In this document: positions 53,531-62,746 of the stretch, piece by piece
Layout of the letters: each line of letters starts with the position of its first letter
How positions within the stretch are numbered: the first letter of the stretch is position 1
Assembly: GCF_900142665.1 (NCBI RefSeq)
Contig: NZ_FRBR01000015.1
Location: forward strand, 1-64,000
Direction: 5' to 3'
Source: Roseovarius pacificus
GTDB taxonomy: Bacteria > Pseudomonadota > Alphaproteobacteria > Rhodobacterales > Rhodobacteraceae
DNA: 64,000 bases
The notes under the pieces: generated by a model
The model's input: the letters and a program-made list of their open reading frames with translations, nothing else
What the model was told of the DNA's origin: nothing
Databases searched by the model: none
Program-made: the position numbers and the translations under genes

Positions 53531-54673
53531 TCACATGCTGCATTCGTCGACATAGGCGTTGGAGTGGTCCTCCAGCGCGGTGCCGATGATCTTGTTGGTG
53601 AACACGTCACCCTCCTTGATCACCTCACGGACATAAATGTCCTGAATGGGGTGATTGTTGGCGGCGAAGGAGAAATCGCCCCGGACGCTGTCGAACTCGG
53701 CGGCCTTAAGCGCGGCGCGGAAGGCATCGGCATCCGAAACATCGGCCTTCGCCATCGCCGAGAGCAGCAGGTTGGCGGTGTCATACCCCTGCGCGGCGTA
53801 CAGCGAGGGCAGGCGGCCGTATTCCTTCTGGAACTCTTCGACGAAGGTGGCGTTGGCCGCGTTGTCGATATCCTTGTTCCATTGGCTGGTGTTCTTCACG
53901 CCCATCGCCGCATCGCCCACGGCCTGAAGGATGCCCTGATCGAAGCTGAAGGCCGGGCCGACCACCGGCAGGTCGAGCCCGCTGTCGGCATATTGCTTGA
54001 GGAAGGAAATCCCCATGCCGCCGGGCAGGAAGAAAAAGATGCTGTCGGCGCCGCTGGCGCGGATCTGGGCGATCTCGGCGGCATAGTCTGTCTGCCCGAG
54101 CTTGGTATAGACCTCGCCCGCCAGGTCACCGTCATAGAGGCGCTTGAAGCCTGTCAGGCTGTCCTGACCCGCCGGGTAGTTGGGGGCGAGGATGAAGGGC
54201 TTGGTATAGCCCGCATCCCTGACATAGGCGCCTGCGGCCTCGTGCAGGTTGTCGTTCTGGTAGGAAACCGAGAAATAGTTCGGATTGCAGCCCTTGCCCG
54301 CCAGCGCCGAGGGCGCGGCGTTGGTGGACAGGTAGAACTTGCCCTGCGCGGTGGCGGCGGGCACCACGGCCATGGCGAGGTTGGACCAGACGATGCCGGT
54401 CAGCACATCCACCTTTTCGGACTGGATCATCTTGTCGGCCAGTTGCACGGCGATGTCGGGCTTGCGCTGATCGTCTTCGACCACGATGTCGAGGTTGTCA
54501 TTGCCCGCCAGTTTTGCGGCCAGCAGGAAACCGTCGCGCGTGTCGATGCCAAGCCCGGCCCCACCGCCGGACAATGTGGTGATCATGCCGACCTTGACCG
54601 GCGCGTCCTGCGCCAGGGCCGCGGTGCCGGTCAGCGCCATGCAGGCGGCGGCCGCAAGTGATTTGAGTTTCAT
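53531..54673 (-). CDS. Orphan Leu/Ile/Val-type ABC substrate-binding protein
   Basis: 380 aa with signal peptide (to AALAQ) and VKVGMITTLSGGGAGLGIDTRDGF. The fold and length are those of Peripla_BP_6 receptors; similar proteins bind aromatic acids and amides. No permease or ATPase gene is adjacent, so it must share another transporter or serve a sensor. It lies downstream of the small RAM gene on the same strand. Confidence 0.87.
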   Translation of the reverse strand: MKLKSLAAAACMALTGTAALAQDAPVKVGMITTLSGGGAGLGIDTRDGFLLAAKLAGNDNLDIVVEDDQRKPDIAVQLADKMIQSEKVDVLTGIVWSNLAMAVVPAATAQGKFYLSTNAAPSALAGKGCNPNYFSVSYQNDNLHEAAGAYVRDAGYTKPFILAPNYPAGQDSLTGFKRLYDGDLAGEVYTKLGQTDYAAEIAQIRASGADSIFFFLPGGMGISFLKQYADSGLDLPVVGPAFSFDQGILQAVGDAAMGVKNTSQWNKDIDNAANATFVEEFQKEYGRLPSLYAAQGYDTANLLLSAMAKADVSDADAFRAALKAAEFDSVRGDFSFAANNHPIQDIYVREVIKEGDVFTNKIIGTALEDHSNAYVDECSM

Positions 54674-54713
54674 GTGTTGGTCTCTCCCTTGGTGTTTTTT
54701 TGGTGCCGGTGTC

Positions 54714-54950
54714 TCAGAAGGCCTTGAAGGTGAGCGTGGTTTCCGTGCGCTCGATGCCGTCGATGTCCAGCAGGTGATCGTTGATGTATTTGCCCACGTC
54801 CTCGCCGTCGGGGATGTAGAGCTTGAGCAGCAGGTCGAAGGGCCCGGATGTCGAATAGAGTTCGGAGTGGATTTCGCGCAGGGCGATTTCTTCGGCGATT
54901 TTATAGGACTTTCCGGGTTTGCACCGGATGTTGACGAAGACGGGGCGCAT
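54714..54950 (-). CDS. Stand-alone RAM (Lrp/AsnC ligand-binding) domain protein
   Basis: 78 aa. It contains only the alpha/beta effector domain (VFVNIRCKPGKSYKIAEEI; SGPFDLLLKLYIPDGEDVGKYINDHLLDIDGIERTETTLTF) with no HTH. Such small proteins form Lrp-like oligomers and sense amino acids or modulate partners. 40 bp upstream of the orphan receptor gene, suggesting linked amino-acid sensing. Confidence 0.85.
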   Translation of the reverse strand: MRPVFVNIRCKPGKSYKIAEEIALREIHSELYSTSGPFDLLLKLYIPDGEDVGKYINDHLLDIDGIERTETTLTFKAF

Positions 54951-55026
54951 GGTCTGACCTCATTTGAATGCGGGCGTATTTAAACGCGAAAGGCGGCTGA
55001 ATGGAAACCGTGATTTTGGGGCGGGT

Positions 55027-55734
55027 TCAGCCGGGGAAGGCCGCGGCAAGGGCGATTTCGACCATCGCGGCAAAGCCGGTTTCGCGCTGGTCGCCGGGCA
55101 GGGCCTGCCCGGTTTGCAAATGGTCGCTGACGGTCAGAACGGCCAAGGCGCGGGCCTTGTGGCGGGCGGCCAGCGTGTAGAGCTCGGCGGCTTCCATTTC
55201 CACGGCCAGGGTACCGTGGCGGGTGAGCTGGTCTGTCAGGTCGGGGCGTTCGTCATAGAAGGTGTCGGTGGACCAGATGCCGCCGACATGCGGGGTGACG
55301 CCCTGATCCTGCGCGGCGGCGGCGGCGGCCTGCAAAAGGCCCCAGTCGGCGCAGGGGGCGAAATTCACCTCGCGCAGGATGGTGGAGGAGGGGGTGCCGA
55401 TAGAACTGGCCGTCATGGCGAGGATCACGTCGCGCAGGGCGACATGGGGCTGCATCGCGCCGCAGGACCCGATGCGGATCAGGGTGGTCACGCCATACTC
55501 GCGGATCAGTTCACTGGCGTAGATCGACAGGCTGGGCATGCCCATGCCGCTGCCCTGAACGGTCACCGGGTGGCCGCGCCATGTGCCGGTATAGCCCAGC
55601 ATGCCGCGCACCTCGGTCACGCAGCGCGGCGCGTCGAGAAAGGTTTCGGCGGCCCATCTGGCGCGCAGCGGGTCGCCGGGCATCAGGACGGTCGGGGCGA
55701 TGTCGCCGGGGGCGGCGCCGATATGGATGGTCAT
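55027..55734 (-). CDS. deoD: Purine nucleoside phosphorylase DeoD-type
   Basis: 235 aa of the trimeric/hexameric PNP-UDP family: [44 protein letters not shown] and SDH (catalytic Asp in VSDHL). Phosphorolysis of purine (deoxy)nucleosides. 10 bp after the GNAT gene. Confidence 0.92.
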   Translation of the reverse strand: MTIHIGAAPGDIAPTVLMPGDPLRARWAAETFLDAPRCVTEVRGMLGYTGTWRGHPVTVQGSGMGMPSLSIYASELIREYGVTTLIRIGSCGAMQPHVALRDVILAMTASSIGTPSSTILREVNFAPCADWGLLQAAAAAAQDQGVTPHVGGIWSTDTFYDERPDLTDQLTRHGTLAVEMEAAELYTLAARHKARALAVLTVSDHLQTGQALPGDQRETGFAAMVEIALAAAFPG

Positions 55735-55744
55735 GGGCGGGCCT

Positions 55745-56185
55745 TTAGCGCTGGTACTTGATGAAGGGCGTCAGGGTGGCGATGCGATCGTAGAGCTTGC
55801 GCGCCTCTGCGTTGAAATCCTGTGTCATCCAGTAGACCGAGGGCGTGCCGTTGGCGTCGGCGGCGCGATAGACGGCCTCGATCAGGGCGCGGCCCACGCC
55901 GGTGCCGCGCACGGAGGGGTCGGCGTAGAGATCCTGAAGGTAACAGACATCCTCGATCCGCCAGTTATGGGGATGGTAGATGTAATGCACCAGCCCCACG
56001 GGGGTGTCGCCCTGCACGGCCAGAAACGCCTGTTGACGGGGGGTGTCGGGGCTGATCAGGCGGGCGAAGGTGGTTTCATAGACCTCGTCGGGGACGCTGG
56101 TTTCGTAGAATTCCAGATAGGCCTTCCACAGGTCGCGCCATGCCGGTTCGTCGTGATTCTGAAGCGGGCGGATTGTGATGGTCAT
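55745..56185 (-). CDS. GNAT-family N-acetyltransferase
   Basis: 146 aa. Acetyl-CoA loop [23 protein letters not shown] (R-x-x-G-x-G/A near residue 90) and the C-terminal [17 protein letters not shown]. Small-molecule or protein acetylation; substrate unknown. The start at 56185 is preferred to 56203. Probably cotranscribed with deoD. Confidence 0.85.
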   Translation of the reverse strand: MTITIRPLQNHDEPAWRDLWKAYLEFYETSVPDEVYETTFARLISPDTPRQQAFLAVQGDTPVGLVHYIYHPHNWRIEDVCYLQDLYADPSVRGTGVGRALIEAVYRAADANGTPSVYWMTQDFNAEARKLYDRIATLTPFIKYQR

Positions 56186-56372
56186 GGCGGGCTCCTTGTG
56201 CATGGGTTCGGGTCAGTTTGGCGCGAAATGCGGCCTCATGCCAGCCGATTGTGCCACGACCGTTCCGGCGTTTTTCCGCTGAGGTGATTTGCACCGTCCG
56301 CCGCGATACCCCATGTCGGAACAGGCAGCCCGGTGCATTTGCCGGGTAACGCAATGCAAACGGAGACATGGA

Positions 56373-56762
56373 TTGACCCTGATACCCAAGATCGCCCCCG
56401 TTCTGACCGCCGTCGCGCTGGCGCTGGCGACCCCGCTTGTGGCGCAGGACAGCGCCCCTGCCGAAATCACTGCGGACAGCATCACCGATACGCAGATCGA
56501 GGCCTTTGCCAATGCCGTTATGGCTGTGCAGGCCGTCAGTGAGGAATACATGCCGCGCATCCAGCAGGAGCAGGATCAGGAACAGCGGGAAGAAATCATC
56601 GCCGAGGCCGAGGCCGCGGCCCTTTCGGCCATCGACGAGGTCGAGAACATGACCGCCGAGGAATACCGCGCCATCGGTGGCATCGCCCAGAACGACGAAG
56701 AGCTGAATCAGCGCATCATCGCACGACTGGAAGAGATGCAGGCCGAGGGCGAGGGCGAATAA
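56373..56762 (+). CDS. DUF4168-like exported helical protein
   Basis: 129 aa from a TTG start at 56373, with GGAGA 6 bp upstream; the upstream ATG in frame (56289) would put 28 polar residues before the signal peptide. Signal peptide to VAQD, then DTQIEAFANAVMAVQAVSEEYMPRIQ and MTAEEYRAIGGIAQNDEELNQRIIARLEEM, the DUF4168 pattern. Function unknown; strongly acidic and helical. Followed by a terminator. Confidence 0.78.
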   Translation: MTLIPKIAPVLTAVALALATPLVAQDSAPAEITADSITDTQIEAFANAVMAVQAVSEEYMPRIQQEQDQEQREEIIAEAEAAALSAIDEVENMTAEEYRAIGGIAQNDEELNQRIIARLEEMQAEGEGE

Positions 56763-56789
56763 GCCTTTCCCCGGATGGAACGACGCGCA

Positions 56790-56817
56790 AAGGCCCGGTC
56801 ATGCGACCGGGCCTTTG
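56790..56817. terminator. Bidirectional terminator between convergent genes
   Basis: Perfect 12-bp stem AAAGGCCCGGTC / GACCGGGCCTTT with ATGC loop, between the DUF4168-like gene (+) and the stress-type gene (-). A-start and T-end allow use from either side. Confidence 0.85.
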
Positions 56818-56850
56818 GTTTTGGTGGGCCGGATCTGTGGGGCTGTCGCC

Positions 56851-57432
56851 TTATTCGCTCCAGTCGTGAACATGCACGTCACGGCCTGAATGGCCTTCGA
56901 GTATCGTGGTCGCCAGGTGTTCGCGTTCCTTGTCGCGGGTGCGCACCCACATCAGGATACCGCCGTGCCGGATCTGGTTTTCGTAATAGTCCCTGTGTCG
57001 TTTGCTGACGCGGTTGGCCAGAATCGTGCCGATGACGGCGGCGGGGCTGCCGCCGATCGCAACGGCCGCGATCGAGGCGATCAGGCTGCTGGCGGGGGTC
57101 AGCATCGCCAGCATGGCGATGGACGAGCCGACAAAGAAAAAGCCGCCGGCGATTGCGCCCTCCAACTCGCCCATCGCCTCTTCCGAGACGAAGACCGCGC
57201 GGGGCGCGCGTGGATCGTCTTCCAGTTCCGGGGCCTGCCAGAAGGCCGAGCCGAGTTTTTCTTCCAGAACCTCCTGCCGGGCCAGAAGGCTGATGTCGGA
57301 ATGGTGAAACCCGACACTGCGCAAATCGTAAAACGCGGTCTGCAAGTCTTCGAAACTGTCGAAGACGCCGACCGCTTCGGGCACCTTGATGACGGTGACG
57401 TGTTCGTTTTGTCCGGGTTCGGGTGATGTCAT
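56851..57432 (-). CDS. General-stress-protein-17M-like membrane-associated protein
   Basis: 193 aa. The N-terminal ~50 residues (VTVIKVPEAVGVFDSFEDLQTAFYDLRSVGFHHSDISLLAR) resemble the GSP17M/YflT fold. A central Gly/Ala-rich hydrophobic stretch (about 88-140) gives two membrane segments, and the tail has VRTRDKEREHLATTILEGHSGRDVHVHDW. A stress or permeability role is inferred only. Divergently separated from ecm by a 181-bp gap with no clear feature. Confidence 0.65.
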   Translation of the reverse strand: MTSPEPGQNEHVTVIKVPEAVGVFDSFEDLQTAFYDLRSVGFHHSDISLLARQEVLEEKLGSAFWQAPELEDDPRAPRAVFVSEEAMGELEGAIAGGFFFVGSSIAMLAMLTPASSLIASIAAVAIGGSPAAVIGTILANRVSKRHRDYYENQIRHGGILMWVRTRDKEREHLATTILEGHSGRDVHVHDWSE

Positions 57433-57613
57433 GTCGTCCTCCTTGGCCGTTGTGCGATCCTGACCGATCCGGGACTGGCGAGGTCCGGTCGGTTTGAAAT
57501 ATACAGCATAGAGGGCGCAAATGCTCTGTGTTCATGAGATGCGTCAATGAACACCGTATCGGGGGCTGCTCTGAAGGCGTGGCCCGGTTCCCTTGGGGGG
57601 GATCGAGCGGGCG

Positions 57614-59593
57614 TTACTCGGCGGCCACGGCCCTCGGATCGGCGAGGGTCACGATGTCCATCATGATGGTGTTCAGCTCGAAATCCTTGGGCGTGTAGAC
57701 GCGGGCGACGCCCATGTCGCGCAGGCGTCGGGCGTCGTCCTCGGGGATGATGCCGCCGACGATCACCGGCACGTCGCCAAGCCCGGCCTCGCGCATGCGC
57801 TTCATCAGGTCTTCGACCAGCGGGATGTGCGAGCCCGACAGGATCGACAGGCCGACGACATGGGCCTGATCCTCGATTGCGGCATTGACGATTTCCTCGG
57901 GGGTCAGGCGGATGCCCTCATAGCTGATATCCATGCCGCAGTCGCGGGCGCGGAAGGCGATCTGTTCGGCGCCGTTGGAATGGCCGTCGAGCCCCGGCTT
58001 GCCGACAAGGAATTTCAACCGGCGGCCCAGATTGTCGCTGACCGCATCCACCGCATCGCGGATATCGTCCAGCCCTTCGGTCTTGTTCGAGGGGCTGCCC
58101 GACACGCCGGTGGGGCCGCGATATTCGCCATGCACGGCGCGCATCTGCGCGGCCCATTCGCCGGTGGTGACCCCGGCTTTGGCAGCCCTGATCGAGGCGG
58201 GCATGACATTGCGGCCCTCGGCGGCGGCGGCGCGCAACTCGGCCAGGGCCTCTTTGACCGCGGCATCGTCGCGCTGGGCGCGCCATTCGTTCAGGCGGTC
58301 GATCTGATCCTGCTCCACCGCCGGATCGACGACCATGATGCCGCCGTCTTCGCCCATCAGGGGCGAGGGTTCGCCCTCGGTCCATTTGTTGACGCCGACG
58401 ACGACCGTTTCGTTGCGCTCGATCTTGTTGAGGCGGTCGGCGTTGGACTCGACCAGACGGGATTTCATGTAGTCGATGGCGTCCACCGCGCCGCCCATGC
58501 TGTCGATATTGGCCAGTTCGTGGCGCGCGCCCTCCTTGAGGGCCTCGACCCTGGCATCGACCGCCGGGTTTCCGTCGAACAGGTCGTCGAATTCCAGAAG
58601 GTCGGTTTCATAGGCCAGGATCTGCTGCATCCGCATCGACCATTGCTGATCCCACGGGCGGGGCAGGCCCAATGCCTCGTTCCATGCGGGCAGTTGCACG
58701 GCGCGGGCGCGGGCCTTTTTCGACAGGGTCACGGCCAGCATCTCGATCAGGATGCGGTAGACGTTGTTTTCGGGCTGCTGTTCGGTCAGACCGAGGGAGT
58801 TCACCTGCACGCCATAGCGGAAGCGGCGGTACTTGGCGTCTTCCACGCCGTAGCGGGTGGCGCAGATCTCGTCCCACAGGTCCACGAAGGCGCGCATCTT
58901 GCACATTTCGGTGACAAACCGGATGCCGGCATTCACGAAGAATGAAATCCGCCCCACGAGGCGCGGGAAATCCTCGGCGGGGACGCGCGGCTTCAGCTCG
59001 TCCAGAACGGCGGTGGCGGTGGCCAGCGCAAAGGCCAGTTCCTGCTCGGGCGTCGCGCCGGCCTCTTGCAGGTGATAGGAACACACGTTCATCGGGTTCC
59101 ATTTGGGAATGTTGGTATAGCAATATTCGGCCACGTCCCCGATCAGTTTCAGCGAGGGCTTGGGCGGGCAGATATAGGTGCCACGGCTGAGGTATTCCTT
59201 GATCAGGTCGTTCTGCACCGTGCCTTGCAGTCTGGTGGTGTCGGCGCCCTGTTCCCCGGCTACGGCGACGTACAGCGCCAGCAGCCACGGCGCGGTGGCG
59301 TTGATCGTCATCGAGGTGTTCATCTGTTCCAGCGGAATGTCGTCGAACAGGGTGCGCATATCGCCCAGATGGCAGACCGGCACGCCGACCTTGCCGACCT
59401 CGCCGCGCGCCAGCACGTGATCGCTGTCATAGCCGGTTTGCGTGGGCAGGTCGAAAGCCACCGACAGGCCGGTTTGCCCGCGCGCGAGGTTGGAGCGGTA
59501 GAGCGCGTTTGAGGCTTTGGCGGTGGAGTGGCCGGCATAGGTGCGGATGAGCCAGGGGCGGTCCCGTTGGATTTCATTCTGCGTCTGCGACAT
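57614..59593 (-). CDS. ecm: Ethylmalonyl-CoA mutase
   Basis: 659-residue B12 mutase of the ethylmalonyl-CoA pathway, converting (2R)-ethylmalonyl-CoA to (2S)-methylsuccinyl-CoA. N-terminal TIM barrel (RTYAGHSTAKASNALYRSNLARGQTGLSVAFDLPTQTGYDSDH) and a C-terminal cobalamin domain with DGHSNG at 536-541 (H538 ligates cobalt). The residue pattern after DLPTQ and the single-chain form fit Ecm rather than methylmalonyl-CoA mutase. Linked to ccr through a shared locus. Confidence 0.93.
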   Translation of the reverse strand: MSQTQNEIQRDRPWLIRTYAGHSTAKASNALYRSNLARGQTGLSVAFDLPTQTGYDSDHVLARGEVGKVGVPVCHLGDMRTLFDDIPLEQMNTSMTINATAPWLLALYVAVAGEQGADTTRLQGTVQNDLIKEYLSRGTYICPPKPSLKLIGDVAEYCYTNIPKWNPMNVCSYHLQEAGATPEQELAFALATATAVLDELKPRVPAEDFPRLVGRISFFVNAGIRFVTEMCKMRAFVDLWDEICATRYGVEDAKYRRFRYGVQVNSLGLTEQQPENNVYRILIEMLAVTLSKKARARAVQLPAWNEALGLPRPWDQQWSMRMQQILAYETDLLEFDDLFDGNPAVDARVEALKEGARHELANIDSMGGAVDAIDYMKSRLVESNADRLNKIERNETVVVGVNKWTEGEPSPLMGEDGGIMVVDPAVEQDQIDRLNEWRAQRDDAAVKEALAELRAAAAEGRNVMPASIRAAKAGVTTGEWAAQMRAVHGEYRGPTGVSGSPSNKTEGLDDIRDAVDAVSDNLGRRLKFLVGKPGLDGHSNGAEQIAFRARDCGMDISYEGIRLTPEEIVNAAIEDQAHVVGLSILSGSHIPLVEDLMKRMREAGLGDVPVIVGGIIPEDDARRLRDMGVARVYTPKDFELNTIMMDIVTLADPRAVAAE

Positions 59594-59730
59594 GGGCGGG
59601 CCTCGTGAATCAGGGTGCGCAATTTTGTTACGTCAGTGCGTGTTTATATGGAATAATGTGGCGCTGTCAATTCGCTGCATTGCGGCATGGGGTCATTTAC
59701 CGCGCCGTCAAACCCTGTATTGCTGTATAT

Positions 59731-61110
59731 ATGAGCAAGATGGTCGAAATGCCGCTTTGGGCGCTGAGTCTTCTGGTCGCCTTTGCGGCGGTGACCTTTG
59801 CGTCGCATTTCCTGTTTCCTTCGGTACGCTGGTTCTTTCGCCGCCGGATGGAGCGCGCGGTGGCCAGGCTGAACGAGCGGCTGGAGCGCCCGATCGAGCC
59901 GTTCAAGCTGGCGCGGCGGCACGACATGATCCAGCGGCTGATCTACGATCCCGAGGTCAGCCGGGCGATTGCCGATCATGCGAAGGCCGAGGGCATTCCC
60001 GAGAACGTGGCGTTCGAGCAGGCCAAGCGCTATGCCCGCGAGATCGTGCCGGGGTTTTCGGCCACGGCCTATTTCGGGGTCGCGATCCGGGCGGCAAAAT
60101 GGCTGTCGCGCTCGCTCTACCGGGTGCGGCTGGCGCATTTCGACGAAGAGGCGCTGGCGCGGGTGGATCGCAAGGCGACGGTGGTGTTCGTGATGAACCA
60201 CCGCTCGAACATGGATTACGTGCTGGTGACGTGGCTGGCTGCCGAACGCTCGGCCTTGTCCTATGCGGTGGGGGAATGGGCGCGGGTCTGGCCGCTGTCG
60301 CGGCTGATCAAGGCGATGGGCGCGTATTTCATCCGCCGCAAATCGCGCAACGACCTGTATCGCCGGGTTCTGGCGCGCTATGTGCGCATGGCCACCGATG
60401 GCGGCGTGGCGCAGGCGGTGTTCCCCGAAGGGGGGCTGAGCCTCGATGGCGGGCTGGCCCCGCCCAGGCTGGGTATCCTGAAATATATCGTCGAGGGCCG
60501 CGCGGGGGATGCGCGTGACGTGGTGTTTGTGCCCGTGGCGCTGAATTACGACCGGGTGTTCGAGGATCGCATCCTTGTGGCCGCCGGGCAGACGGGCGAG
60601 CGGCGGTTTCGGGCGCGGATCAGCGTGGTGGGGCGGTTCATCGTGAAACAGCTGTGGCTGTGGCTGCGGCGGCGCTATCACCGGCATGGCTATGCCGCGG
60701 TCAGTTTCGGCGCGCCGGTGTCTCTGGCCGGGTTCGAGGCCACGCATCCCGGTGCGCCGGTCGAGGTGCTGGGCGATCTGCTGATGCAGCGGATCGGGCA
60801 GGAGGTGCCGGTGCTGCCCGTGCCATTGGTGGCGCGGGCGCTGGAGGAAGAGGGCGCCCCGATGACGCGCGAGGGTCTTGAGGCGCGGCTGGCCGCGATG
60901 GTGGGGCAGCTTCCGCAGACGGTGCTGCACCTGCCGCGCGAGGATATCGCCTATGCCGTGGAGGTGGGGCTGCGCAACCTGACCCGCCGCAAGATCGTGA
61001 CCGAAGCGGGCGGCAAGGTGGCCATGGTGCCCGAACAGCGGCCCCTTCTGGCGTATTACGCGCGCTCGATTGCGCATCATTTTTGCAATTGCAGCAAGGA
61101 TGACGCCTGA
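59731..61110 (+). CDS. Glycerol-3-phosphate/lysophosphatidate acyltransferase (PlsB-like)
   Basis: 459 aa from ATG 59731. One N-terminal membrane segment (LWALSLLVAFAAVTFASHF), then acyltransferase motifs: NHRSNMD (H-x4-D) near residue 156, GAYFIRRKS, FPEGGLS and VPVALNY. Adds an acyl group to glycerol-3-phosphate or LPA at the inner membrane. The start is uncertain because no good ribosome site is seen. Divergent from ecm and in the same direction as ccr; a physiological link to that pathway is not obvious. Confidence 0.82.
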   Translation: MSKMVEMPLWALSLLVAFAAVTFASHFLFPSVRWFFRRRMERAVARLNERLERPIEPFKLARRHDMIQRLIYDPEVSRAIADHAKAEGIPENVAFEQAKRYAREIVPGFSATAYFGVAIRAAKWLSRSLYRVRLAHFDEEALARVDRKATVVFVMNHRSNMDYVLVTWLAAERSALSYAVGEWARVWPLSRLIKAMGAYFIRRKSRNDLYRRVLARYVRMATDGGVAQAVFPEGGLSLDGGLAPPRLGILKYIVEGRAGDARDVVFVPVALNYDRVFEDRILVAAGQTGERRFRARISVVGRFIVKQLWLWLRRRYHRHGYAAVSFGAPVSLAGFEATHPGAPVEVLGDLLMQRIGQEVPVLPVPLVARALEEEGAPMTREGLEARLAAMVGQLPQTVLHLPREDIAYAVEVGLRNLTRRKIVTEAGGKVAMVPEQRPLLAYYARSIAHHFCNCSKDDA

Positions 61111-61124
61111 TTTCTGCAATTGCG
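61084..61124 (+). promoter_or_regulatory. Tandem TGCAATTGC palindromes ahead of ccr
   Basis: TGCAATTGCA (61084-61093, within the last codons of the acyltransferase gene) and TGCAATTGCg (61115-61124) are exactly 31 bp apart, about three helical turns, 120-160 bp before ccr. They resemble the TTTGCAA-type sites of RamB/ScfR short-chain acyl-CoA regulators. A looser ATTGCATTG lies further downstream. Confidence 0.5.
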
Positions 61125-61244
61125 AGGTCATAAAATTACAAAAACAGCCCTCTTGGCATTGCATTGTTTCGCGTTGGATTATATTCCCAAGGGCAGGGCC
61201 GCGATTCTGCGTTGCGGCAAGTGACATCATTTAGGAGGCTGAAA

Positions 61245-62531
61245 ATGGCTCTGGACACCGATACCGGGATCGCACCCTACGACGCGCCCGAGAAGGACCT
61301 TTACGAGGTCGGCGAAATGCCCCCGCTGGGCCATGTGCCCAAGCAGATGTACGCTTGGGCCATTCGGCGCGAACGCCATGGACCCCCCGACAAATCCTTT
61401 CAGGTCGAGGTGGTGGACACCCCCGTTCTGGACAGCCACGAGGTGCTGGTCCTGGTGATGGCGGCGGGCGTCAATTACAACGGTATCTGGGCCGGTCTGG
61501 GCGAACCGATCAGCCCCTTCGACGGCCACGGGGCCGAGTACCATATCGCCGGGTCGGATGCCTCGGGTATCGTCTGGGCCGTGGGCGACAAGGTGAAGAC
61601 CTGGAAAGTGGGTGACGAGGTCGTGGTTCATTGTAACCAGGACGATGGCGACGACGAGGAATGCAACGGCGGCGATCCGATGTATTCGCCGAGCCAGCGC
61701 ATCTGGGGTTATGAAACCCCGGACGGGTCGTTTGCGCAGTTCACCCGCGTGCAGGCGCAGCAGCTTCTGCCGCGTCCCAAACACCTGACATGGGAGGAGT
61801 CGGCCTGTTACACGCTGACGCTGGCCACCGCGTACCGGATGCTGTTCGGTCATCACCCGCATGAGCTGAAGCCCGGTCAGAACGTGCTGGTCTGGGGCGC
61901 ATCGGGCGGTCTGGGCTCGTTCGCGATCCAGTTGATCAACGCGGCGGGCGGCAACGCGATCGGCGTGATCTCGGAAGAGGACAAGCGCCAGTTCGTGATG
62001 GACCTTGGCGCCAAGGGCGTCATCAACCGCAAGGATTTCAATTGCTGGGGGCAACTGCCCAAGGTCAACACGCCGGAATATGCCGCATGGTTCAAGGAAG
62101 TGCGCAAGTTCGGCAAGGCGATCTGGGACATCACCGGCAAGGGCAACAACGTGGATATCGTGTTCGAACATCCCGGCGAGGCGACCTTTCCGGTGTCCAG
62201 TTTCGTGTGCAAGAAGGGCGGGATGGTCGTGATCTGTGCGGGCACCACCGGCTTCAACTGCACCTTTGACGTGCGGTATGTCTGGATGCACCAGAAGCGT
62301 TTGCAGGGCTCGCATTTCGCGCATCTGAAACAGGCCGCCGCCGCCAACCGCTTGATGGTGGAGCGCCGGATCGACCCGTGCATGTCCGAGGTGTTCCCGT
62401 GGGATCAGATCCCGGACGCGCATGTGAAGATGTACAAGAACCAGCACAAACCGGGCAACATGGCCGTTCTGGTGCAGTCGCCCAGGACGGGGCTGCGCAC
62501 CGTCGAGGACGTGCTGGAAGCCGGAAAGTAA
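61245..62531 (+). CDS. ccr: Crotonyl-CoA carboxylase/reductase
   Basis: 428-residue MDR enzyme that reductively carboxylates crotonyl-CoA with NADPH and CO2 to (2S)-ethylmalonyl-CoA. Typical: VNYNGIWAGLGEPISPFDGHG, QRIWGYETPDGSFAQFTRVQ, cofactor motif VWGASGGLGSFA and FEHPGEATFPVSSFVCKKGGMVV. ATG 61245 has TAGGAGG upstream. With Ecm it marks acetyl-CoA assimilation by the ethylmalonyl-CoA pathway. Confidence 0.95.
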   Translation: MALDTDTGIAPYDAPEKDLYEVGEMPPLGHVPKQMYAWAIRRERHGPPDKSFQVEVVDTPVLDSHEVLVLVMAAGVNYNGIWAGLGEPISPFDGHGAEYHIAGSDASGIVWAVGDKVKTWKVGDEVVVHCNQDDGDDEECNGGDPMYSPSQRIWGYETPDGSFAQFTRVQAQQLLPRPKHLTWEESACYTLTLATAYRMLFGHHPHELKPGQNVLVWGASGGLGSFAIQLINAAGGNAIGVISEEDKRQFVMDLGAKGVINRKDFNCWGQLPKVNTPEYAAWFKEVRKFGKAIWDITGKGNNVDIVFEHPGEATFPVSSFVCKKGGMVVICAGTTGFNCTFDVRYVWMHQKRLQGSHFAHLKQAAAANRLMVERRIDPCMSEVFPWDQIPDAHVKMYKNQHKPGNMAVLVQSPRTGLRTVEDVLEAGK

Positions 62532-62559
62532 CCTGTCCGCCCTCGTGGCGGTAGATTCA

Positions 62560-62597
62560 ACGCCCGCGAATCGGATGGCCCGGTCGCGGGCGTTTTG
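62560..62597 (+). terminator. Intrinsic terminator of ccr
   Basis: ACGCCCGCGA / TCGCGGGCGT 10-bp stem with a 14-nt loop and a TTTT run, 28 bp after the ccr stop. Confidence 0.75.
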
Positions 62598-62710
62598 CCG
62601 TTTCCGGGCCGGTGTAACGGAATCAGGGGCTTGGCCGGACCTGCCCCCGCTATTTCTGGGGAGTGGAAATGCGTGAATTCCTGAAAAATCAGGCTCGTGC
62701 TAAAGTTGTA

Positions 62711-62725
62711 TTAACCCTCCATTAA
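62711..62725. promoter_or_regulatory. CtrA-type binding site
   Basis: TTAA-ccctcca-TTAA, an exact TTAA-N7-TTAA with the preferred C after each TTAA, 22 bp before the small ORF and about 170 bp before luxR. CtrA is the alphaproteobacterial cell-cycle/motility response regulator. Confidence 0.65.
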
Positions 62726-62746
62726 CACGTTCTGCGGAGTCTGGCG

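Noticed and set aside
57433..57613. Possible small gene between the stress-type protein and ecm
   Set aside because: The 181-bp gap has no ORF with a ribosome site and no clear hairpin or operator.
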